Of a DNA stretch of 64,000 nucleotides, positions 55,966-64,000 are shown piece after piece. The DNA comes from Plumapathes pennacea (lineage: Eukaryota > Cnidaria > Anthozoa > Antipatharia > Myriopathidae), in the NCBI GenBank assembly GCA_964036295.1, contig OZ038471.1, positions 12,666,184 through 12,730,183 on the forward strand, read 5' to 3'. Made by a program: the position numbers and the translations under genes. The notes beneath the pieces are model-generated. The model did no database searches and was not told where the DNA came from. It saw only the letters and a program-made list of their open reading frames with translations. The number at the start of each line of letters is the position of its first letter. The first letter of the stretch is position 1.

Positions 55966-58385
55966 ATGATGAAACGTATGCAGCAGGCTTGTTTGAGTAA
56001 ATATCAAAGTCATGTGGTACAGAGGTGGCAAGAACATGCAAAATTGGTTGTGAGAGAAAGATTTTGTACTGTTGATTTGAAAATTGCAGAAGAAATTATA
56101 TTTCTTGTGTCACTAGGCAGGTTGTTCCACAGCCTAACTGCTAAGTTGGAAAAGGAATTGTGCAAAAACCTTGTTTTGCAGGTAGGCTGCTTCAAAATGA
56201 TAATCACCTCTGAGGCTATAGACACTATCACGGAAAGAGAAAAGTTCCTGTATATATATAGGGGCTACATTATGGATACATTTATGTAACAATATTGAAT
56301 GTAACGCCTATGCCGTAAGCTATGAAGGTCTACAAGATTAAGTAAGCTATCATATGACTGAGATTTAGCTACATTAAGAAGAGTCTGGATTGCATATTGG
56401 TTGGTAATTTCGAGTTTCTGAGAGAGGCCATGCGTCAGTCCCACTTAAATACTGGAAAGCAGTATTCCAAATGCGGCAAGATGAAAGCCTTGTAGATCTT
56501 AATCATGACATCCATAGGGATAAATTTGCGCAGCCGCCTGAGGGAGGCAACTTTGGCATTAACCTTGTTACAACTAAGTTTTACTTGAGACTTAAAACTT
56601 AGGGTGTTGTCTATAGTGAGACCCAGAAGTTTGAATTTGTCAACAACCTCTAATGGCTGGCCATCAGCTTCTGAATAAACTGTTATGGTACCAACTCCTT
56701 ACTCAGGGACAGAACCTTAGTCTTTGTGTCGTTAATTGTTAAGTAATTATAGTTAAACCAGGCAACAAGCAAATTAAGATCATTCTGGACAATAACCTGT
56801 AACGTATCAGCATTAACATGGGATGAATACTCAGTTGTATCATCTGCATACAGTCTGAGAGATACATTATTCACAAAAAAGTTCAGGTCGTTAATAAACA
56901 AGTTAAACAGTTTGTGGACCCAGGATTGAGCCCTGAGGTACCCCATGTTTAATTATTGCAAAATCAGAGAAGGAGTTACCCACTCTTACTCGTTGCTTTC
57001 TCTGAGTTAATTATGAACGTATAAGGGCAGTAGCATTGTCTGTAAAACCATAGGCCTTGAGCTTATTAATTAGTAGACTATGGCAAACCCGGGGGGGGGG
57101 GGGGGGGGGGACTGTCAACCCCTTACCTTTAAAATACCATCTTGGGGGCAAAATCGGACCCTTTTATATACCTCCAGTACAAATGCACCCCTTTTTTATA
57201 CCTTTGATGCGTCCGGCAGACGATTCCACGGCGGGGTGGTTCCCTCTTTTAACAAGGCGGAGTTTCCGGTCTTCCGCCGTTTTTTTCCCCCGGTTTTTCC
57301 TGGCGTTTTTCGTACCCCTTTAAAATACCAAAATTATTTCCTCGCTCCACCCTTTTTATTGACCCTTTAAAATACCTAAAAAACGTCATTTTCCTATACC
57401 CTTTTTTATACCTCGATCGTAAAAATACACCCCTTTCGGGCGGAGCCTCCCCGTATAGCCGATCATAGGGAGTACCCCCCCCCCCTCCCGGGTGGCAAAC
57501 AGAGTCAAAGGCTTTGGAGAGATCAACAGCTACAGCAACGACTTGAATGTTCACCACTGTCTAGGGAGATCCGAAAGTCTTCAGTCATCTTAAGCAGTGC
57601 TGTCATGCAAGAGTGGCCTTTGAGGAAACCAGATAGATTGTCAGATAGTATTTGATTGGCGAATTCAAACAGCTGATTGTATTGAATCCTTTCAAAAATC
57701 TTGGAGATTGATGTTAGGATGGAAACTGGGCGAAAGGTGGTTTTGTCTATTTCACTTTCCTTCTTAAACACTGGGCTGACGTTGCTCTCTTTCCACTTGC
57801 TAGGCCATACACATGCATTAATGCAGTGGTTTATAAGTTTGGTCAACGGTGAAGAGATGTAAGGACCTGCGATACGGAGAATCCTTGGCGAGATCAAGTC
57901 AGGGCCCGTAGCCTTGTTAGGCTTTAGTCCGTTCAGCAATTCCATAACTTCCGGTGCCTCCACTGTATGAAAAGAGAATTTAATATCCTTGAATCTTTGA
58001 TGTATTTCCTGGACACTCGGATGAAAAGAAAATGCCCCCTCGTGTAGATTAGGAATATGGTCAGCCACACAGTTCACAAAATAATTGTTGAAGGTGTTAG
58101 CAACTTCCCAGTAGGATCTGTTATAAGATGCTCTGACGACTTACATGCACTCTTAGTTGGTAAAAGTGGTTTGAACTTCGTCCAGAACTCACCAGGATGT
58201 TTGCAATCAGTAGCTGCTTGGATACAGTAATACTTCAGTGACCTGCGCTTTAATGATGTTACAAGGTTTCTATGAAGTCTAAACTGTTCCCAGTTGTGGT
58301 CAGACTTGTTCTTGCGAAACTTCCTGAGAAGTCTATTACGTCTTATATGATAGCATGCGAGTTAAAATCTATCAACATGAAATCG
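55966..58385 (-). pseudogene. CR1/Jockey-type reverse transcriptase, broken, copy B
   Basis: Duplicate of 31690-33565. It keeps the C-terminus missing from copy A (AVRLWNNLPSDTRNIISSAI, then FKSTVQNL), typical of the end of CR1-like ORF2. The YADD motif persists at 56683-56946. The region between AVDLSKAFDSVCH and the next motif is split by a 404-bp MITE (57089-57492), and further frameshifts are present. Confidence 0.85.
57089..57492. mobile_element. G-tract-ended MITE with 8-bp target duplication
   Basis: 404 bp beginning CCGGGGGGGG and ending CCCCCCTCCCGG, flanked on both sides by TGGCAAAC, which occurs once at the empty site (32711-32718). Eight-bp duplication is typical of hAT-type insertion; other superfamilies are possible. 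No ORF of note. Confidence 0.9.
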
Positions 58386-59403
58386 ACTGAGCACACTGTG
58401 TTGGGCCACCTAAAGCTGATGTTCCACGCTCGATGATTTTCAGACTCGAGAGCTTTGGAACGAAGATCCTGGTAATGAAGAACAGGAGGAAACTTAAAAG
58501 AGAGAATTTATACACGTAAATGAAGATTTAACGAAACCAAACCAGCCGGTGGAACCTCTGCCGGCATACAAGTTCGCAAAGAATTCCGGAAAGTGGGCCT
58601 TGCATACAGTCGGGACGAAGCCATTTTTCTCAAACGGCAGGATAATGGGAGTATAATCCGAATAAGACGCACCGTCTCGTGACGTCAGTGCCGCTTTGCC
58701 AGACTGTGGCCTTATGTCTCCAGACACCTAGCTCTGTATGACTCTTAATTGCTACAATCATGGTCAAAATTGTTGGGACGATCCCCCCACCCCCCCCCCC
58801 CCCTTTCAATGTTGGGTAGCGGAGCATGGTTACGACTTATAACTGTACCACGGGCCAACATTGGATGGAGGGGAGGGGGAGGGACCTGAAAACAAGAAAT
58901 ATGAGACCCCCATAGATTGTACGGATTTACATTGTGCTTCTGATGTGTGCCGTATGGGGAGCGGCCCATGATTGTAGTTGTTCTATTTTTTATGTATACT
59001 TTGCACCTAGTTTAATTAGTTCAGTGTCTTTTGTTCTTTCCAGCGCCCTTGACCCGAGCTGTGTTATCTTTGTTGTTTGTAACTCCTCGCAGGGGTGCAG
59101 CCAGTCATATTTTACAAATCACAGCTTAAGTACGGGGAAACACAAACACAAGACAGATAGACTACTCTAACATATACGCAACCACCATAGCCAAGTACAC
59201 AGGCCAATGCCAGCCTCGTTAACTCTAAACCATCGACGTTCTGCACAGCAGATGGCGTTGAAAAATGCGGATTAGACTGATATCAGTCCCAAGCGACATT
59301 CCAGGGCAGCTTAAACAAAGCATGAAATATCAAGTTTCTCTGGAGAAAAACCAGTTTGTGCAGAACACCGTACATCGAATTAGTGTCGGATGAGACAAAC
59401 AAA
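58386..59403. promoter_or_regulatory. Upstream region and 5' UTR of receptor gene B
   Basis: Collinear with 33566-34630, including the poly-C tract (58784-58803) and the downstream AGCGGAGCATGG block. Small indels and substitutions distinguish it from copy A, including loss of the upstream ATG. Confidence 0.45.
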
Positions 59404-62400
59404 ATGTCGACATCAAACAGCACTGGTCGGGCTTCTACCGGTCCGTTTCTATCTTGTGTCACCATTTTGTTGTTATGCGCCGGTTTTCTTCGAGTTGAAG
59501 TCAAGATGAAGGAACACGAAACGCAGATAGACGACCTTAAGGCACAGTTGTCTTCACAGAGCTTTCTACAAAAGTCTATTGTGACTGGTAAGTAAAACAG
59601 GACACCTTCATTTTGCTTGATTAGTAAACTGCCCAGACATCTAATGCGACGTATTAGCCATATTACATAGGAAATTGACTGGGCGAATGTTTGGGACAAA
59701 AGAAAAGTGGCCGCAATTTTCTGGGGTGGACGTAAAAGCGGGGTTCCACTGTACATGGACAAAAGTACAATACTAAAGCTATTGGCCTGATGGGAATTTC
59801 TTCACTCCTTGTGCTGAGCGAACTTAATCGACATGCTCAGAAGGAATTTAGTTCAGAAACTTCCGCTTTGACATTTTTTCTCACTTTTGAAGCAGAGCTA
59901 AGGTATTGACGAGAATGGAATTTGTGCTCAAAGCAACACTATGTTGTGTGGCCGCAACACCCAAACATCTATTTAGCCTGTGCTGGATACCGTAGTGGTA
60001 AACATGTTGCAGTTCAAAAAGTTCCCTTCACCACCCATTTGATGCTTTTCCATGCGGGATCACTTAGTCTAGTCCTTCAGCAATTTAAATGTTTTCATTT
60101 CAAAACGATGCCTCCCATTTGCGATGTTTGCACTGATCGAGAAAGCGAAGCGCTGTGCTCAAACAGATTCATTATTTTAGCAGTGTTTAAAAATTCCGTC
60201 GATCGTGTTTTCGTGCGGAAGAAGGTGAGATAAAAACGCATCGAAATCGAACTGAAAAAGCGTATCCAAGGTCCCTTGAATGTGCCACTGGCCGCATTTT
60301 ATAATTTTGTATTTATGACGCATTCCTCAAGTTGTCACTAGGTATAATAAGTCGATATGTTTTTAGTTGTCTTTCAGTTTTGTACGATATTGAACCGGAT
60401 CAGTTTCGTTCTGTTAGGTAATTAAACCTTCGACAATGTTTCAATGTGTTCCAACGCATTGAACACTGTCATGTGGCCGGCAACACCCCCAATCTATTTA
60501 GCCGTGCCTGTACTGAGCCCATTGGACTCTTTTACATGTCGCATGCATCGACGAGGTTTCAGTAATTTTCAAGGGAAATATGCAAGCCGGAAACGCAACG
60601 GTAAACTTGCCAAAACCTGATCTTCGATAATTTATTGAGACAATTATCAAATAACATTCCAGACCTATGACACAAGTAAAACGGAACAGAGTTTTCCGAA
60701 GTTGTTCCCTCTCATATTCATTTTATTACATATGAACGCAGTGCCTTTATATTCCTCAGATGACAATTTTTGATGGCAAAAAGGAAAATTCCATTGCCCG
60801 AACAGAGCAGCCAAAATATGTATGTCTCGATGGAAATAAAACGATCATCAGAAACGGAAACAGTACAGGATCAGTTAAAAGAGTCCCCCTCCCCCCCCCC
60901 CCCCCCCCCCCCCCCCCCCGTCCTTATTGGTTCTATTCGTTTCTGTTTCATTTGCTTTCCGGAATATCGTATTTTCTCACGGCGGGAAGGCGAATTAAAA
61001 AAAAAAATCACCTTCGATTTCATTTCCCCCTAAAACGGATTATAACGACACGGAAAGGTCGCGATCCTTTGAGGAGATCATTTTGTTTATTTGTGACTTG
61101 TACTGAAGCATATCCGGTCTTTCTCAGTCTTAATTTGTATATTTTCTCTGAACAAACTGTATCTGCAGTCATTTTTTAATCAACATGTCCACCAAAAAAT
61201 TAAGATCTATTTAAGAGGACTTGACAGATCACTCATTTATACATGAGTAACTCTATATTGGAAAACACCAGGCATGTGTCACTAGAAAGTTTCGGGAATT
61301 TTCACTTTTACTTTTTTTTCACTTTTGAAGCAGAGCTAAGGTATTGACAAGGATGAAATTTGTGCTCAAAGCAAGGCTATGTTGTGTGGCCGCAAACCAA
61401 ACATCTATTTAGCCTTTACTGGACTAGCCTGTACTAACAGTGGTAAACATGCTGCGGTTTAAAAAGTTCCCTTCATTGTTTTCATTTCAAAACGATGCTT
61501 CCCATTTGTAATGTTTGTACTGATAGAGAAACGGAAACAGTACAGAATCAGTTAAAAAGGTCCCCTCTTTCTGATTCTATTCGTTTCTGTTTCATTTGCT
61601 TTGCGGAATATCGTATCATTCGTGGACTCTCACGGCGGGAAGGCGAAGTAAAAACTTTAACTCACCTTCGATTTCATTTGCACCAAAAACGGATTATAAT
61701 TAAACGACACGGAAAGGTCGCGATCCTTTGACGAGATCATCCTGTTCATTTGTGACTTGTACTGAAGCATATATTCGGTCTTTCTTAGTCTTAGTTTGTA
61801 TATTTTCTCTGAACAAAGAGTATCTGCAGTCATTCAACATGTCCACTAAAAATAAAGACCTGAATAAGAGGACTTGACAGGTCACTCATTCATACATGAG
61901 TAACTCTATATTGGAAAACACCAGGCAAGTGTCACTAGAAATGTTTCGGGTAAAACCACAAAGCTGAGTTGACAACTGCCAAAGAAATCACCACTGTCGT
62001 CTTCGACAGTTTTGATATTTGAAGAGCTTGACTCAGCGCAAGACTCTGCACTTGCGAATACTTAGCTCGATTTAGTAACTCGATTTCATACAGTGCTTCT
62101 CTATTGTATTTAAGTTAAAGTATTTCTATTTGAATTACATTTCGACAAAACCTGATGGCGGCCCGGTTGAACGAACTTGAACGGTAAATTGCTCATTCAC
62201 ATGGTCGCAATGTCTCGGTATTTTAAATCTCTACGGATTGATTGCAACCCAAGAATAAGGGTTAACTGTCAGTAAATTCAGTGTCAATCTTGCTCAAAAT
62301 TTCTTATGTACATGTACGTTGATCTTAAACTTCCTTTCCTTGTGTTTCATAGCGATATTTGACACTGAAGACCCTAAAGAAGAAACCAATAAGGACACTA

Positions 62401-63926
62401 CAAATGTGCGAATTCGTCGTGACGTCACAGCTCCCCGGTCCAACAGCACACCTTCCGCCATAAAAGAACAACTCGTTAAGAAGATTGATCGCCTGGTCAC
62501 TGAAGCAAGCCTCAAGATATGCGCTGACAAGGGAGCCGTCTGTTTACCAGGTCCCTCTGGTCCTCCCGGTGAGCCTGGCTCCCGAGGTCAGAAAGGATCA
62601 CGTGGTCGAAGAGGATGCAAAGGCAGACAAGGACCCAAAGGAACTCAAGGCATCATGGGACCACCTGGAAGAAACGGAAAGCAGGGCATCATGGGATCTG
62701 TTGGAGCGCGTGGCGAGAAAGGCGAGAGAGGCGAAGGAGGTCCGCAAGGTATGCCGGGAGTGAAGGGAGATCCAGGGGAGTCAATCAGCACTCCCAGTGT
62801 TGTTATCAGCCCAACATCGCTGACCGTGAATGAGAGCGAGGCTGCCTCGATGCAGTGTTCAGCTAGTGGTAATCCTAAGCCTGTGATAGTGTGGAGTAAA
62901 GTCAGTGATTCACTGCCTGTATTGCGGTCAGCGGTGCTTCGTGGTAAGTTGGAGGTTCAGAAGTCACAGATGAATGACTCCGGAGTATACCAGTGTAAGG
63001 CAAGAAACATTTTAGGAGTGGCACAGCAACAAGTCAGGCTTCGAGTTAATGGTTGGTAATCTTTTTATGTTTATCGACTGCATTACCTATATTTACGCTA
63101 CATCATTCTTTTATCGAAGCGCACTTCCCTTCGTTTAGGTGAGCTTAATCCACACAAAGATTGGTATTGATGATTAACAGTTTAATTGCATTCTTCTTAG
63201 TCATTCCGGTGAAGAATTTCTTTCATTTCACACGAGGTGATGACTATCAAAAAAGATTTGCCCTTTCAGCAAATACCTGAACAAAACACTGAATAAAAAG
63301 AAACATTGATTATAAACACTCTGCTCAGATACTTGTATTTGTTTTCTAGTTAGCTATTCAGTGTTGTAATTCTACCTTTTCTCTTTCAGGTCGCCCTCGT
63401 ATCTCTCTTTATCCGGGTCCCTTACACGTCAAAGAAGGAACCAACATTGTCCTTCCAGTCTGTCACACCACTGGATATCCAAACCCGACGGTTACCTGGA
63501 AACGAACATCTCAACCAATCCCGAGTCGTCGAGTGAGTTTTACTGGAAATAAACTGAGAATCAACTCAGTCCAAAAAACCGACACAGACACTTATACTTG
63601 TGAAGCTTCCAATCTCCTGGGCTCATCCTCTGCAACAACCTTCCTTGTTGTTGTAGGTCTTCCTACGTTTACTCTCAAGCCACCAGAAAATGCTACTCAT
63701 GGTAGGGGAGAAACATTGACTTTAAATTGTAGTGCTGTAGGAGATCTACAGCCAGTGATGAGCTGGTGGAAAGATGGCGGACAACTGCCGCGAGATAGAA
63801 CCACGATGACCAATGGGCTGCTGACGATAAAAAATTTGCAAAGTCACGATGCGGGGGAGTATGTGTGCACTGCAACGAGCGCGACGGTCTCTGATGTGCA
63901 GGCCAGAACTCGTGTCAGCATTGTAG
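59404..63926 (+). CDS. Type II membrane collagen-Ig3-(SRCR) receptor-like protein, copy B, 3' exon outside window
   Basis: Exons 59404-59587, 62353-63051 and 63390-63926, with the same sizes, phases and splice sites as copy A. All three are open, giving 473 residues plus a split codon; the SRCR exon, if present, lies about 550 bp past the window edge. Differences from copy A within the anchor, coil, collagen and Ig parts include P4S, T5N, Tyr150Cys inside the collagen helix, G233S, T279R, S377T, F385L and V399G. RIRR at 81-84 and all Ig cysteines are kept. No disabling change is seen, so it looks like a functional paralogue rather than a pseudogene, in contrast with the neighbouring SLC12A8 copy. 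Confidence 0.85.
59588..62352. other. Intron 1 of receptor gene B
   Basis: Collinear with 34815-37891 and carries the same reiterated blocks. It lacks the 36-bp-flanked Helitron insert of copy A and has a longer poly-C tract (60886-60919). Confidence 0.7.
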
Positions 63927-64000
63927 GTAGGTCAATAATAAGACATAGTTAATTGTTGTGTGCAGCTTTTTAATTTGCTTTAATTTAAAACACCATTTCC

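Larger units (their letters stand above)
47833..64000. repeat. Segmental duplication, copy B (runs off the right edge)
   Basis: Collinear with 26414-39539. The left breakpoint falls within SLC12A8 exon 10, at GAAGAAATACAAATC versus GAAGAAAGACAAATC; sequence to the left is unrelated. Copy-B-specific insertions: Helitrons 48974-50674 and 53274-54737 and a MITE 57089-57492. Confidence 0.95.

Overview
This is a eukaryotic, intron-rich, A+T-rich nuclear window, most likely from an anthozoan cnidarian and probably a stony coral. I infer this from the compact, well-conserved animal genes with many short exons, the collagen/Ig/SRCR receptor genes, and dense cnidarian-style MITEs, Helitrons and CR1-like retroelements. 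There is no bacterial gene organisation, CRISPR array or operon.

Layout. (1) 127-8120, minus strand: seven exons of ACMSD (aminocarboxymuconate-semialdehyde decarboxylase). The 3' half lies beyond the left edge, and intron 1 carries a 3.4 kb Helitron. (2) 8309-13708, plus strand: a complete eight-exon 3-hydroxyacyl-CoA dehydratase (HACD1/2 type), head-to-head with ACMSD across 188 bp. (3) 13709-16778: intergenic, full of palindromes and MITEs. (4) 16779-29431, plus strand: a complete thirteen-exon SLC12A8-type cation-chloride cotransporter family gene. (5) 29432-34630: a Tigger-like MITE with a 68-bp tandem array, then a dead CR1/Jockey-type retroelement. (6) 34631-40399, plus strand: a four-exon gene for a type II membrane protein with a coiled coil, a furin-type site, an uninterrupted collagen helix, three Ig domains and one SRCR domain. 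(7) 40400-47832: a spacer with SINE, Helitron, palindromic elements and a (TA)59 microsatellite. (8) 47833-64000: a second copy of 26414-39539. It begins inside SLC12A8 exon 10, so it contains a dead SLC12A8 tail, a second retroelement corpse and an apparently intact second collagen-Ig-SRCR gene whose SRCR exon lies beyond the right edge.

The two duplicate copies make each other readable. Sequence present in one and absent from the other gives exact ends for two Helitrons (TC at the 5' end, CTAG at the 3' end, inserted between A and T), for a 404-bp G-rich MITE with an 8-bp target duplication, and for a 7-versus-1 difference in a 68-bp tandem repeat. The most interesting biology is the duplicated receptor gene, which combines the plan of MARCO/class A scavenger receptors with that of furin-cleaved colmedins and adds three Ig domains. 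ACMSD and SLC12A8 are both linked to NAD metabolism (the SLC12A8 link is disputed), but whether their proximity means anything is unknown.
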